Positions 1 through 9,166 of a stretch of DNA of 64,000 nt are shown here, in pieces. The translations under genes and the position numbers were made by a program. Position 1 is the stretch's first letter. Every line of letters begins with the position of its first letter. The stretch is from Pseudomonas frederiksbergensis. Lineage in GTDB: Bacteria; Pseudomonadota; Gammaproteobacteria; Pseudomonadales; Pseudomonadaceae. The notes under the pieces are model-generated. The model was not told the DNA's origin and searched no databases. It saw only the letters and a program-made list of their open reading frames with translations. The stretch is from the NCBI RefSeq assembly GCF_003732705.1, contig NZ_MOBR01000045.1, positions 1 to 64,000 of the forward strand, read 5' to 3'.

Positions 1-21
1 ATCAATATTGAGAGACCCACC

Positions 22-50
22 GCCTTCGCGAGCAAGCCCGCTCCCACAGG
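22..50. repeat. REP element (single copy)
   Basis: One copy of the Pseudomonas repetitive extragenic palindrome, read here as the complement (TCGCGAGCAAGCCCGCTCCC). The same core recurs at 3.5 kb, 16.6 kb, 20.2 kb and 63.0 kb. It lies upstream of the SDR gene. Such elements are usually intergenic and spread by REP-associated transposases; no such transposase is in this window. Confidence 0.8.
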
Positions 51-195
51 GATGTACGCTGCACCCAAGTTTTTCTATCCCACCCCCACAGATCTTGTGC
101 GTTGTGACCCCAACAGACAATCGCAATAGTGAACACACGGCCCGGGCATCTGCCTCGGCAGCCTCACTCAATCGATAACCCTTGGGAGAACGACT

Positions 196-942
196 ATGAA
201 ACTGCAAAACAAAGTTGCGTTGATCACCGGTGGCACCTCCGGAATCGGCCTGGAAACCGCCAAACAATTCCGCGATGAGGGCGCTCATGTGATTGTTACC
301 GGCGTCAATCCGGAACGTCTCGAAGCAGCAACGAATGAATTGGGCCCGGACGCTTTGGTGATATCCGCAGATCTGCGCAATACCGCCGATCTGGACAAGG
401 TGATTGCTGCCATCCGCACTCGCTACGACCACATCGACGTGCTGTTCGCCAACGCCGGTGCCGGGACTGCCGCGCCTTTGGAAGCGGTCACTGACGAGCA
501 GATCGACGAGCAGTTTTCCCTCAACTTCAAAGGTGTTTTCTTCACCGTTCAGAAAGCGTCGCCGCTGTTGGTCAGTGGCAGCAGCGTGATTCTGACCACA
601 TCGTTTCTGAATCGTGTTGGTGCACCGGGCTTGTCGATCCTGTCCGCCAGCAAGGCCGCCGTACGTTCCCTGGCGCTGACCTTGGGCGCCGAGTTGGCAT
701 CGCGCGGGATTCGCGTCAACGCCATCAGCCCCGGCCCGATCAGCACGCCGTTTCACAGCAAGCTGGGGTTGTCGGATGCGGACCTCACCGCCGTCGCGGC
801 GGGTATCGAGGCGCAAGTGCCGTTGGGTCGTTTCGGCGAAGCCAGTGAAATTGCCCGCACCGTGGTGTTCCTCGCCAGTGATGATTCTTCCTTCATGACC
901 GGTTCGGAAATCATTGTCGACGGTGGCATCTCGCACTTCTGA
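196..942 (+). CDS. SDR-family oxidoreductase lacking the catalytic tyrosine
   Basis: A 248-residue classical short-chain dehydrogenase/reductase. Residues 12-19 carry the glycine-rich nucleotide-binding motif (TGGTSGIG) and the NAG motif follows near residue 86. In the active site Ser136 and Lys153 are in place with the usual spacing, but the position expected for Tyr (149, four before the Lys) is Leu, encoded CTG. Known family chemistry depends on that Tyr, so ordinary alcohol/ketone oxidoreduction is doubtful. The C-terminal region has the typical PG...T and VDGG segments. The start is supported by GGGAG just upstream. It converges on a LysR gene. The substrate cannot be told from sequence. 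Confidence 0.9.
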   Translation: MKLQNKVALITGGTSGIGLETAKQFRDEGAHVIVTGVNPERLEAATNELGPDALVISADLRNTADLDKVIAAIRTRYDHIDVLFANAGAGTAAPLEAVTDEQIDEQFSLNFKGVFFTVQKASPLLVSGSSVILTTSFLNRVGAPGLSILSASKAAVRSLALTLGAELASRGIRVNAISPGPISTPFHSKLGLSDADLTAVAAGIEAQVPLGRFGEASEIARTVVFLASDDSSFMTGSEIIVDGGISHF

Positions 943-967
943 TTCGAGTGTTCCGCCGACTATTGCG

Positions 968-1003
968 AATGACCCGAACGGCTAGCGCCCGACGGGTCAT
1001 TTT
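968..1003 (+). terminator. Rho-independent terminator after the SDR gene
   Basis: Inverted repeat AATGACCCG ... CGGGTCATT followed by TTTG. Its right arm overlaps the stop codon of the convergent LysR gene, so it probably serves the SDR transcript. Confidence 0.6.
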
Positions 1004-1908
1004 GCGTGGGCCTGGGCCAGCAGCCAGTACTTGAAAGCATCGCTGGCAGCCGTAGGCTCGACGCCTTCGCGCTGTACGATGTAATACGCCAACTCGCAGG
1101 GCTGAGCCTCTCCGAACGGTCGGATCAGTCGCCCGGCCGCCAGGTCCACCGCCACCAGGCTGCTTCTGCCCAGCGCCACGCCATTGCCAGAAATGGCCGT
1201 TTGCAGCACCGCCGCCGAATCGTTGATCTGTAAACCACGCGCGGCCTCGATGGCCTCATGCCCGGCCTGCTTGAGCCAAATGTCCCACGTTGGAAACGCC
1301 GGGGTGCCACGCATTGAAACATCGTGCAGCAACCGATGATGTTTGAGTGCTTCGATGCTGGTCAGCGGATGTTCGCCGGTCAGTAGGGAAGGGCTGCACA
1401 CCGGGAAGAATTCATCGCCTATCAGGAGTGTGCTCAGCAAACCGGGCCAATGACCCTGGCCGAAACGAATGCCCAGATCGATACGCTCGGTGGTGAAATC
1501 CACCAGTTTACCGTTGGTGTCCAGGCGCAATTCGTACTGTGGATACAACGCCTGAAAGCCTTCGACCCGCGCCAGCAACCACTTGTCCGCGAACGCCGGT
1601 GGCACGGTCACGCTAATGGACGTGGCGGCACCTCCGGTTTTGAGCTTTTCCACGGCCGACGCGAGGTAGTCGAAGCCTGTCTGCAAGTCCGACAACACGG
1701 CGCGCGCTTCATCGGTCAGCTCCAGTCGCGCCGGGCCGCTGCGCGAGCGATGGAACAGCACCACGTTGTGGGTTTCTTCCAGGCCACGCACCAATTGGCC
1801 GATGGCGGCGGGGCTGACGTTGAGCTCTTCGGCGGCTCGTACATAACTCAAGTGCCGGGCCGCTGATTCGAAGGCCCGCAGGGCATTGAGGTGGTTGGGC
1901 GCTCTCAT
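997..1908 (-). CDS. LysR-family transcriptional regulator (GcvA-like)
   Basis: A 303-residue LysR protein. The N-terminal winged helix-turn-helix spans about residues 5-65 (RAFESAARHLSYVRAAEELN, then SPAAIGQLVRGLE), and the effector-binding domain covers about 95-300. The SYVRAAEEL...SP pattern and the region around residues 140-155 resemble the GcvA subgroup. It is convergent with the SDR gene and does not share a promoter region with it, so regulation of the SDR gene is possible but not shown. The effector is unknown. Confidence 0.9.
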   Translation of the reverse strand: MRAPNHLNALRAFESAARHLSYVRAAEELNVSPAAIGQLVRGLEETHNVVLFHRSRSGPARLELTDEARAVLSDLQTGFDYLASAVEKLKTGGAATSISVTVPPAFADKWLLARVEGFQALYPQYELRLDTNGKLVDFTTERIDLGIRFGQGHWPGLLSTLLIGDEFFPVCSPSLLTGEHPLTSIEALKHHRLLHDVSMRGTPAFPTWDIWLKQAGHEAIEAARGLQINDSAAVLQTAISGNGVALGRSSLVAVDLAAGRLIRPFGEAQPCELAYYIVQREGVEPTAASDAFKYWLLAQAHAK

Positions 1909-1971
1909 GGTTCAAGTTCGCAGACGTGAAAAGTGAGCAATATAGTGCCCCCAAACATTACGCAGGTGTGA

Positions 1972-2556
1972 TCACTTGGGATGACGCGCTTTGTTTTTCG
2001 CTCGCCAATGCCGAACCAATGCAATCACCACGGCCAGCACCAAAACCCCCAGCGCAATCGGCAGTCGATAAGGTTTCAAATTGCCCAACATCGTTTCCAG
2101 CGCTTCGCCAGCCCAATACCCGGCACCGGCGAACACGGTGGCCCACACCACCGCGCCCAGAGCATTCAACAGCGAGAACCGCAACGCTGACAAACCACTG
2201 GCCCCAATCACCATCGGCCCCACCAGACGCATGCCATACAGAAAACGCACGGCAAACACCGAGGTCGACGGATAACGCGCGATCAGTCCCGTCACGCGAT
2301 CGATCGCCGCTTGTTGTCGATGCAGGCGCGGCAACAGTCGTCCGCCGAAATAACGTCCACTCCAGAACAGCAACTGATCGCCCAACATCCCACCCAGGCT
2401 GGCCCAACCTATCACCGGCCATAGGTGCAACAGGTGCTGATGCGCCGCCATCCCGCCCAGAATCAGAATGGTTTCGCCCTCCAGCAAACAGCCGAAGAAC
2501 ACCGCCCAATAGCCGTAAGTGCCGAGCAGGTAGTGGAGATCTATGTGTTCAAACAC
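1972..2556 (-). CDS. DedA-family membrane protein
   Basis: A 194-residue DedA/SNARE-associated integral membrane protein. The chosen start is GTG at 2556, preceded by GGGGGAG five bases upstream; longer readings add a charged, low-hydrophobicity N-terminus unlike the family. The family motif region with GD...FWSGRYFG and the conserved R...R..G....G segment (RFLYGMRLVGP) are present, followed by hydrophobic segments. DedA proteins are inner-membrane transporters/flippases tied to lipid-carrier recycling and membrane homeostasis. The start overlaps the end of the VOC gene by 16 bases, suggesting co-transcription and translational coupling. Confidence 0.85.
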   Translation of the reverse strand: MFEHIDLHYLLGTYGYWAVFFGCLLEGETILILGGMAAHQHLLHLWPVIGWASLGGMLGDQLLFWSGRYFGGRLLPRLHRQQAAIDRVTGLIARYPSTSVFAVRFLYGMRLVGPMVIGASGLSALRFSLLNALGAVVWATVFAGAGYWAGEALETMLGNLKPYRLPIALGVLVLAVVIALVRHWRAKNKARHPK

Positions 2557-2972
2557 GGCCGCTCCCCCAGACTTTCCACCAGCCGGACCAGATAGCCGTC
2601 CGGATCCTGTACCAGAAATTCTCGTTGGCCGACTTCTACCGCATCCGCGCGATACCAGACATCGGCGCAGGGGCGAAACAACGGCCACTGAACTTCGGCC
2701 AGTCGCAGCAGCAGGGGTTCAACTGAATTGACGGTGATCTGAAAGTTGATGCCGCGACCCAGCGGTGCTTCCAACGGCCCGGTCAGCCATTGGCCTTCGT
2801 CTGGATCGTATTGCTCAAGCATCAGTTGAACGCCATTTTGGTCGAGATAGGCAAAACCAACTTCGGGACGTTCATAGGCGATGTTGAAACCGATCAGCGA
2901 CGTCCAGAAGTGCAGGCTTTTTTGAATGTCGGCGACCATTAATTCAGGGACTAACTTGCTCCGTGCAAACAT
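2541..2972 (-). CDS. VOC-family (glyoxalase/bleomycin resistance-like) protein
   Basis: A 143-residue vicinal-oxygen-chelate fold protein. It starts with the typical LVPELMVADIQKSLHFWT strand-helix and ends with the QDPDGYLVRLVE motif, whose glutamate is a usual metal ligand. The length matches a single two-module VOC domain of the bleomycin-resistance type. The substrate cannot be predicted; members bind drugs or are lyases and dioxygenases. It lies 13 bases downstream of a P-loop kinase-like gene and overlaps the DedA gene, so the three form one likely minus-strand operon. Confidence 0.85.
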   Translation of the reverse strand: MFARSKLVPELMVADIQKSLHFWTSLIGFNIAYERPEVGFAYLDQNGVQLMLEQYDPDEGQWLTGPLEAPLGRGINFQITVNSVEPLLLRLAEVQWPLFRPCADVWYRADAVEVGQREFLVQDPDGYLVRLVESLGERPCLNT

Positions 2973-2985
2973 GACGCATCCTAGG

Positions 2986-3510
2986 TTAGCGGGGTGGTAA
3001 CGCGTTGATGAACGTTGTGATGTCAGACCGGTTCTTCAGTTGCAGTTTCGAACCGCGGAACCCTTTGAATAAACGCTGATGAGCCTGGAATCCACTGGAC
3101 CCTTCACGACTTCGGTAGCTGCCGGCCCATTCCAGTAACGCTTTGAGCAACTCATCGTGGGTATCGCGCTGGGCTTCTCGCTGACGGATTTGGGCGACGC
3201 AATCCTCGTCGTCCAGACTCAGCCAGATCAACGTTGTCGCTTGGGGCAGGAGTTCGCTGATGATCCAGCCGTAGACGCCTTCGATGATCCAATAGTCTTC
3301 ACCGGCGGCTACCTGTGCAATGGCCAGGGCTTCATTTCGAGGCCGGGCGATGCTGTGTTCATCGGAGATCCAGTGAATCCGGTCGAGATCGATCCACGGC
3401 ACATGCTGCCGTTCGGCCAGGCGCTTGGCCAGCCAACTCTTGCCCGCGCCGGAGTTGCCGATGATCAGGGTTCGGGCGAGGTTCATGCCGAGTGATTGAG
3501 TCATGATCAT
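2986..3510 (-). CDS. P-loop kinase-like protein (adenylate kinase/topology-modulation type)
   Basis: A 174-residue P-loop NTPase. Walker A is GNSGAGKS near residues 18-25, followed by a DLD/IHW acidic segment typical of small-molecule kinases of the adenylate/shikimate kinase group, and a later WIIEGVYG segment. The C-terminus is arginine-rich (SYRSREGSS), like a lid region. Pseudomonas annotations often call such proteins AAA family or topology modulation proteins; the substrate is unknown. The start is ambiguous between ATG at 3510, 3504 and 3486, because no strong ribosome-binding site is visible. Confidence 0.75.
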   Translation of the reverse strand: MIMTQSLGMNLARTLIIGNSGAGKSWLAKRLAERQHVPWIDLDRIHWISDEHSIARPRNEALAIAQVAAGEDYWIIEGVYGWIISELLPQATTLIWLSLDDEDCVAQIRQREAQRDTHDELLKALLEWAGSYRSREGSSGFQAHQRLFKGFRGSKLQLKNRSDITTFINALPPR

Positions 3511-3537
3511 TGGCTATTCAATTCAGCGAAGAGCACG

Positions 3538-3676
3538 TATGGGAGCGGGCTTGCTCGCGAAGGCTGCTTCACATCCAGCCCATGTGTTGAAGGTTATACC
3601 GCTTTCGCGAGCAAGCCCGCTCCCACAGTGGAACTGCGCCGCCCACTGTAGGAGCGAGGCTTGCCCGCGAAGAGGC
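3538..3676. repeat. Cluster of three REP elements
   Basis: Two REP cores face each other (3541-3563 direct, 3602-3627 inverted) and a third, more divergent copy (GGAGCGAGGCTTGCCCGCGA) lies at 3650-3672. The inverted pair can form a long cruciform or hairpin in the gap between the P-loop gene and the PhoD-like gene. Confidence 0.85.
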
Positions 3677-3723
3677 CGGCACATTCAATATTTTTATCGA
3701 CTGACACCCCCCAGGTTCAATGG

Positions 3724-5625
3724 CTACTCCGGCGCAACCATTCGAGTGCGCGGCGAGCCATCGGCGTTGTGCTGATAGATCTCCCGCGGCTGGCCCTTGT
3801 CATTAAACAGCACCTGCCCGATCCCCGCCGAGTTCCATAGCCGTTCGCCCGCTTCAGCATGTTCGGGAATGTGCGGGACGATGCGCATGCGTCGGCGTTT
3901 GGTCAGCCAGTTCAGCGGCGAGCGGGGCGAGTAGAGCCAGCGGTTCAAACGATCAAACCATTCGAGCAAGGCCCGGGGGAATTCGTTTTTGATCCCGCTG
4001 CTGGTGATCTGCCAGATTCGCGGGCCGGCCTTGCGGTGTCGGATCAATACTTCGTAGACGAAGGAATAATGCACATCACCTGACAGCACCACGTAATTAC
4101 CCGGCGTACGTGAGTGTCGGAAAATGTTCAGGATGACTTGGGCGGCGCCGCGATGGGCCATCCAGTTTTCGGCGTCCACCAGCAGCGGAAAGCCGCACCA
4201 ACTGAAGACTCGCTGCACGGTCTCGATCAGCTTGACGCCGAAGATCGGCGCCGGCGAAACGATGATCGCTGACGGGTGATCCAGCAGTTCCTGTTGCAAC
4301 TCGCTGAGGGCTTCCCAGTCCAGCAGGCCGGAGGGTTGCTTGAGGTTCATCTCGCTGCGCCAGCGTCGGGTGCGGGTGTCGAGCACCACCAGGGCGGGAG
4401 TGGTTGGCAAGACGTAATGCCAGTTCTGGAAACTCAACAATTCGTCGATCAGGTTGTCTTGAGCCGTGCTGTCGAGATAGCGCTCGGTGGTGCTTAACGA
4501 AACGCTTTTCTCCAGCACCGCGCCGAACGCATCCGGGTTGTTACCCCACCCCTGACACAGCATATAAGCGAGCAACGCATTGCCGATGATGCGCTTGGAG
4601 AACGGATGCCCGTAGGCCGTTTCCTCCCATTGCGCGGAAAGGTTCCAGTCATCGGTAACATCGTGGTCGTCGAAAATCATCAGGCACGGCAGATGCGCCA
4701 TCGCCCGGCCAACGCCACCGAGGCCGGCCTTGAAGGCATCGATGCGGGTCTGTTCAAGGGTATAGCGCTTGAGTCTTTCAGGTGTCAGCGCCGGTGGCTG
4801 CGGATCGATCAGCGTCCAGGCGGTAGGCGACCAGACCAGCAGGTACATCGCCATGACTTCGGCGAAGGTCACCAGGTGATTGTCGGCGCTGCTGCTGGTG
4901 AAAATCGGCTTACGGGCACCGCCGAAAAATCGCTCACGCAGGGTTTCATTGCTCTCAAGCGCCGGTAACAAATCCGCACGATGGTAGTAACTGGCCGGGT
5001 GTTCGTAGAGCTTGGCGCTGTCATTGACCACGGCGCCTTCGAGGTGCTCGTCGAACAGCCCCAGCCGCTGGATCAAGGCATGGATCGCCCGCAGCATCGG
5101 CCCGGCGACATCGTCGGCATAGACCTGATCACCGCTCATCATCAACAGGGCCGGGCGGTCGGCCGCTTCATGCTCCGTCGCCAACAAACGATCGACACAC
5201 AGCAAACCGTCCGCCGCCGGGTGATGCGGTTTGCGGCAAGAGCCGTGCAGCAACTGATCGATTTTTGAGCGCAGGACGAAGTTTGGGCGGCAGCCGCCGC
5301 CGTAAAGCAAGTGCGGCGCCCAGTCGGCGATGCCGGCGTCGTCAATCAGCAAGTCGTACTCGATCAACGTGTCCCAGGGCAGGGCGGTGTCCAGCGGCAC
5401 ATCGATCAAGTGAACAAAGGCATGGGTGCCCGCCGGGATGATCGTGCACGTCGTGGCATCGAGGCAGATGTCGCTCATATTTTGCAGACGCAACGTCAGC
5501 GACAACGGCCGGGATCCTACAAGCCACAGCACCAACCGCGTAGGTTCAAGGCGCCGCAACAACGGCCCGACGAGGACGGGTGGCAGGGATTGGTGATCGT
5601 CGGGCGGTGGCAATGGCATGGACAT
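3724..5625 (-). CDS. PhoD-like phosphatase/metallophosphatase
   Basis: A 633-residue protein of the PhoD/metallophosphatase superfamily. Metal-binding motifs are in order: MSGDQVYADD about residue 163, IFDDHDVTDDW about 318 and LSGDVHYSF about 520, with the Asp, Asn/His and GDxH ligands in place. The N-terminal about 100 residues look like a beta-sandwich. No clear Tat or Sec signal peptide is visible, unlike secreted PhoD, so this is probably the cytoplasmic PhoD-like subgroup. Members hydrolyse phosphodiesters or monoesters; the substrate here is unknown. It stands alone between a REP cluster and a small-ORF/mlaA pair. Confidence 0.85.
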   Translation of the reverse strand: MSMPLPPPDDHQSLPPVLVGPLLRRLEPTRLVLWLVGSRPLSLTLRLQNMSDICLDATTCTIIPAGTHAFVHLIDVPLDTALPWDTLIEYDLLIDDAGIADWAPHLLYGGGCRPNFVLRSKIDQLLHGSCRKPHHPAADGLLCVDRLLATEHEAADRPALLMMSGDQVYADDVAGPMLRAIHALIQRLGLFDEHLEGAVVNDSAKLYEHPASYYHRADLLPALESNETLRERFFGGARKPIFTSSSADNHLVTFAEVMAMYLLVWSPTAWTLIDPQPPALTPERLKRYTLEQTRIDAFKAGLGGVGRAMAHLPCLMIFDDHDVTDDWNLSAQWEETAYGHPFSKRIIGNALLAYMLCQGWGNNPDAFGAVLEKSVSLSTTERYLDSTAQDNLIDELLSFQNWHYVLPTTPALVVLDTRTRRWRSEMNLKQPSGLLDWEALSELQQELLDHPSAIIVSPAPIFGVKLIETVQRVFSWCGFPLLVDAENWMAHRGAAQVILNIFRHSRTPGNYVVLSGDVHYSFVYEVLIRHRKAGPRIWQITSSGIKNEFPRALLEWFDRLNRWLYSPRSPLNWLTKRRRMRIVPHIPEHAEAGERLWNSAGIGQVLFNDKGQPREIYQHNADGSPRTRMVAPE

Positions 5626-5834
5626 CCGGGTTCAAGACTGAAGCTGTAGAGACGCCGGATGATAGCGCAGCTGGTGTAAATGAATCGTTGCCGACTTATA
5701 TGGTGTGCTTGGGCTTGTCTTGCTGCAACTGCCCAGGCCCCAGAAATAAGAAGGCCCAAACATAATGCCGGACTAAGCCAACACCAGAGGTTCGGGCGCG
5801 ATTGCGACGATTTTCTGGGATGACTCCGACGGAG

Positions 5835-6101
5835 TCAATACGGCGAATTCGGCTTGTCGGCTTTCCTTACTACGACCTCACCATTCGCCACCAACCACCG
5901 AAACAAATCACTCACCGACACCGTATGGCTCCTCTCCATCCAGCGCACCAGCGCCGGCCCATAGTGTTCGGTGTAACGGCTCAGCACCAATTCGCGACAA
6001 TCCGCCGACAAGCGCAGGGTTATCTCCCGGCAGTGCAGATTGGCCGGGCCGTTCTGGGTCACCCGTTGTTGCAGTATCAAACTTTTGCTTTCAGAACCCA
6101 T
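5835..6101 (-). CDS. Small conserved hypothetical protein
   Basis: An 88-residue protein of unknown function. The start at 6101 is chosen because AGGAG lies nine bases upstream, inside the end of mlaA; a longer reading to 6176 would overlap mlaA more and lacks such a site. The product is charged with two hydrophobic-aromatic patches (YGPALVRWME; VSDLFRWLVANGEVVVRK), and the C-terminal half resembles a small helical DNA-binding or adaptor fold, but no family is recognised. It overlaps mlaA by 11 bases, so translational coupling is likely. Confidence 0.6.
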   Translation of the reverse strand: MGSESKSLILQQRVTQNGPANLHCREITLRLSADCRELVLSRYTEHYGPALVRWMERSHTVSVSDLFRWLVANGEVVVRKADKPNSPY

Positions 6102-6882
6102 CGGCCGGCGCTCCTGTGCATTGAGCTTTGGTTGACTGCGGCGAGCCTTGTTTGCCATCCGCCACGTAAGTCGCACGATGCTCGGCCACCACGTTGCGCA
6201 ACGCGCTGTAATAATCCGGCAGTTTTTTCAGGCTGTCGGTCAGCGGCAAGGCTTCTGCGCGACCGTCGACGATGCCGCCAACCGTGTTGATCGTCGAGAG
6301 CGTGTCCACGGTGTCGCTGTTGTTGCCGAACGGGTCGACTACAAAACCGAGCACACGGCCGGCGGCGTCGCGACTGTTGGAGGTGCCGAGCAGCGGCAGT
6401 TCGACGATTGGGCCATTGCCGATGCCCCACACGCCGAAGGTCTGGCCGAAGTCTGCGTTGTGGCGCGGGATGCCGACCTTGCCGGAGACGTCGATCAACC
6501 CCACCACGCCGACGGTGGTGTTGAGCGCGAAACGCCCCAGGGTGTTGACCGAGCGCATCGGGTTGCCTTGCAGCAAGTCGTTGATAAAGACCTTGGGCTC
6601 GCCAAAGTTCGCGACAAAGTTATGCACACCGGTCTGGAAAAAGTCCGGCAGGTAACGATAGCCGCGAGCAACCGGCGCCAGAGCGTAGTCGTCGAGCACC
6701 CGGTTGAAGGCGAACACGCCGCGATTGAGCGGTTCCGCCGGGTCGTACACCGTGTAGTTGATTTCGGCGCAGGTCACGCGGGTGTCGGACGGCGGCTGAC
6801 TGCTGCAACCCGCCAACCCGGCGGCCAGCACAGCAATCGAGGTGTTGCGGGCCAGCCAGGGAGCACATTTGAAAGGCAACAT
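6091..6882 (-). CDS. mlaA: MlaA/VacJ-family outer-membrane lipoprotein
   Basis: A 263-residue MlaA homologue. The signal peptide ends in a lipobox (LAGC, lipidated Cys near residue 26). The family core is clear: DPAEPLNRGVFAFN, NFGEPKVFINDLLQG, the NTT.G..GL.D segment and the late YYSALR helix. MlaA sits as a ring in the outer membrane with OmpC-like porins and removes mislocalised phospholipids from the outer leaflet to the MlaC/MlaFEDB system; the rest of the mla system is not nearby. It is transcribed away from the response-regulator gene, with a 166-base intergenic region containing both promoters. Confidence 0.92.
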   Translation of the reverse strand: MLPFKCAPWLARNTSIAVLAAGLAGCSSQPPSDTRVTCAEINYTVYDPAEPLNRGVFAFNRVLDDYALAPVARGYRYLPDFFQTGVHNFVANFGEPKVFINDLLQGNPMRSVNTLGRFALNTTVGVVGLIDVSGKVGIPRHNADFGQTFGVWGIGNGPIVELPLLGTSNSRDAAGRVLGFVVDPFGNNSDTVDTLSTINTVGGIVDGRAEALPLTDSLKKLPDYYSALRNVVAEHRATYVADGKQGSPQSTKAQCTGAPADGF

Positions 6883-7048
6883 GGACGCAAGTCTCGGGAG
6901 GAATTCGCCGACATGCTGGGCCCCAAGCCTTGCGCAAAGATGTCCGGTTTATTGCGCCGATGACGTTTTATTGCACGATTGAAATATATGACGGGCCGGC
7001 GTGAATGGTTTTAGATGGCGGTTCCATTCGGCCCTTAAGTGACCTGCG

Positions 7049-7759
7049 GTGAACAGCCTGTTAATTGTGGACGACGACCTTGAGGTCCTCGATCTGCTGA
7101 AAAAATTCTTCGTGCAGCACGGCTACAGCGTCGCGGTCGCCACCGACGGTGCGTCGCTGTGGGCGGCCATCGAGCGACAGGCGCCAGACCTGATCATCCT
7201 GGACGTGATGTTGCCGGGCGATAGTGGGTTGATCTTGTGTCAGCAACTGCGGATTCGCCACGCCTTTCCCATCATCATGCTGACCGCCATGGGCGAGCTC
7301 AGTGATCGGGTGGTCGGGCTCGAACTGGGCGCCGATGATTACCTGACCAAACCCTTCGACGCCCGCGAACTGTTGGCCAGAGTACGCGCGGTGTTACGCC
7401 GTGTGGACGAACGCCTCCCGGTCTTGCAGGAACGGCCACGGCCACTCATCGACTTCGCCGACTGGCACTTGGACGTGACGCGCCGTGAATTGCGCTCGCC
7501 GGACAACGTGATGATTCCGCTGTCGGCCGGCGAGTTTGACTTGCTGCTGGTCTTCGTCGAACACCCGCAACGCATTCTGACCCGCGAGCAATTGCTCGAC
7601 CTGGCGCGCGGGCATAGCCATGAAGCGTTCGATCGCAGCATCGACGTCCAGGTCAGTCGCTTGCGGCGCAAACTCGAATCCGACACCAAGCGCCCGGCGA
7701 TGATCCGCACCGTGCGCAATGGCGGTTACCTGTTCACCCCCAGCGTGACGCGGCGATGA
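7049..7759 (+). CDS. OmpR-family response regulator
   Basis: A 236-residue response regulator starting with GTG. The receiver domain (about 1-120) has acidic residues at 8-10 (DDD), phospho-acceptor Asp52 in ILDVMLPGD, the T/S around 80 and Lys near 102 (DDYLTKPFD). The OmpR/PhoB winged-helix domain (about 135-233) ends with TVRNGGYLF. The stop overlaps the histidine kinase start (ATGA), a standard two-component operon. The stimulus and regulon are unknown; mlaA is divergent, so an envelope-related role is a guess. Confidence 0.93.
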   Translation: MNSLLIVDDDLEVLDLLKKFFVQHGYSVAVATDGASLWAAIERQAPDLIILDVMLPGDSGLILCQQLRIRHAFPIIMLTAMGELSDRVVGLELGADDYLTKPFDARELLARVRAVLRRVDERLPVLQERPRPLIDFADWHLDVTRRELRSPDNVMIPLSAGEFDLLLVFVEHPQRILTREQLLDLARGHSHEAFDRSIDVQVSRLRRKLESDTKRPAMIRTVRNGGYLFTPSVTRR

Positions 7760-9114
7760 GTTGGCTGAAGCGGATTCGCGCCCGAGACTGGCCGCAAGAT
7801 ACGGTGGCGCGCTGGATTGCCTTGACGATCATCCTGGCCATGCTGATTTCCCTGGCCCTCAACGGCTTGTTTATCCAACTGGCCGGCGTGTGGGCGCGGC
7901 CGCCGCTGACCGAAACCGGGTTGCTGGAAAAAATAGCGGCCATCTCCCGCGTTATCGAAGCCGCTCCGGCGCCACTGCGCAGCCAATTGGCCCAAGCCGT
8001 CAGCGACAAAGGCTTCACTGCCAGTTGGCATCTGGATCGGCGTGAACTGAATCTGCCGACAGTGGATGACCCCATTTCCCACGACAGCATGGCGATCCTG
8101 CAGCCGCTGTTTAAGTCCGCAGACCGGCGAATCGAAGCCTATGAACCGTCAGACTGGACGGAAAATCCGCAGGACGCGCATTACGCGCTACTGGTCGAGC
8201 TGCCGGACGCGTCATGGCTGATGTTCTCGGCGCCTTCGCGCAGTTGGGGCCTCGACGAAGCGCCGCGCTATTCAATCGTCATCCTGCTGGTGCTGATCTC
8301 CACCGCTCTGGTCGCGCTGATCGCCACCCGACGCCTCGCCACGCCGTTGCAGCGTTTTGCCGAAGGCGCCCGACGCTTCGGCACGGACTTCCGCGCACCG
8401 CCGATCGAACCGTTGGGCCCACAGGAAATCCGCCAGGCGATCCTCGCGTTCAATGCGATGCAGGCGCAGTTGCAACACTTCATCCGCGACCGCACACAAA
8501 TGCTCGCCGCCATTTCCCACGACCTGCGCGCGCCCCTGACGCGCATGCGCTTGCGCGGCGAATTCATTGAAGACACCGAGCAACAACAGCGACTGTTTCG
8601 AGACGTGGATGAAATGCAGGCGATGATCAACTCGGCGCTGGAGTTCTTCCGTGACGATGCACGGCTTGAACCGGCGACTCAGTTTGATCTGGCGGAACTG
8701 CTGCAAACCTTGCTCGATGATTACCGTGATCAGCAGATCGATATTGCGTTTAGTGGACCGCCGCGCCTGGTGTATTTCGGTCGGCCGTTGGGGCTTAAAC
8801 GGGTGATGACCAACTTGCTGGATAACGCGATCAAGTACGGAAGTGAGCCGGCGATTGAGTTGATCCCGGGCGAAGGACAGGTGGAGATCAAAGTGCTGGA
8901 TCGTGGGCCGGGAATTCCGCAAGCCAGCCTTGAGCAGGTGTTTGTACCGTTCTTTCGCATGGAAGGGTCGCGGAACAAGAGCACCGGTGGAGTGGGTTTG
9001 GGGTTATCGGCGGCGCGGGCGATTGTGTTGGAACATGGCGGGGAGTTGAAGCTGCGCAATAGAACGAAAGGTGGGTTGGCGGCGTTGGTGGTGTTGCCGG
9101 TGCAGGTGGGGTAG
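7756..9114 (+). CDS. EnvZ-type sensor histidine kinase
   Basis: A 452-residue membrane sensor kinase. One membrane segment lies near residues 22-45, a periplasmic sensor region covers about 46-170, and a second segment lies near 173-195. HAMP follows, then the H-box with His255 (ISHDLRAPLTRMR), N-box (NLLDNAIKYG), G1 (DRGPGIP) and G2 (GVGLGLSAAR). It pairs with the overlapping upstream response regulator. No metal- or ligand-binding motif is evident in the periplasmic region, so the signal cannot be named. Confidence 0.93.
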   Translation: MSWLKRIRARDWPQDTVARWIALTIILAMLISLALNGLFIQLAGVWARPPLTETGLLEKIAAISRVIEAAPAPLRSQLAQAVSDKGFTASWHLDRRELNLPTVDDPISHDSMAILQPLFKSADRRIEAYEPSDWTENPQDAHYALLVELPDASWLMFSAPSRSWGLDEAPRYSIVILLVLISTALVALIATRRLATPLQRFAEGARRFGTDFRAPPIEPLGPQEIRQAILAFNAMQAQLQHFIRDRTQMLAAISHDLRAPLTRMRLRGEFIEDTEQQQRLFRDVDEMQAMINSALEFFRDDARLEPATQFDLAELLQTLLDDYRDQQIDIAFSGPPRLVYFGRPLGLKRVMTNLLDNAIKYGSEPAIELIPGEGQVEIKVLDRGPGIPQASLEQVFVPFFRMEGSRNKSTGGVGLGLSAARAIVLEHGGELKLRNRTKGGLAALVVLPVQVG

Positions 9115-9166
9115 GCGGCACTTATCCCCCGATAACTGCCGGCCCCAACGTAATACCTGAAACTTC

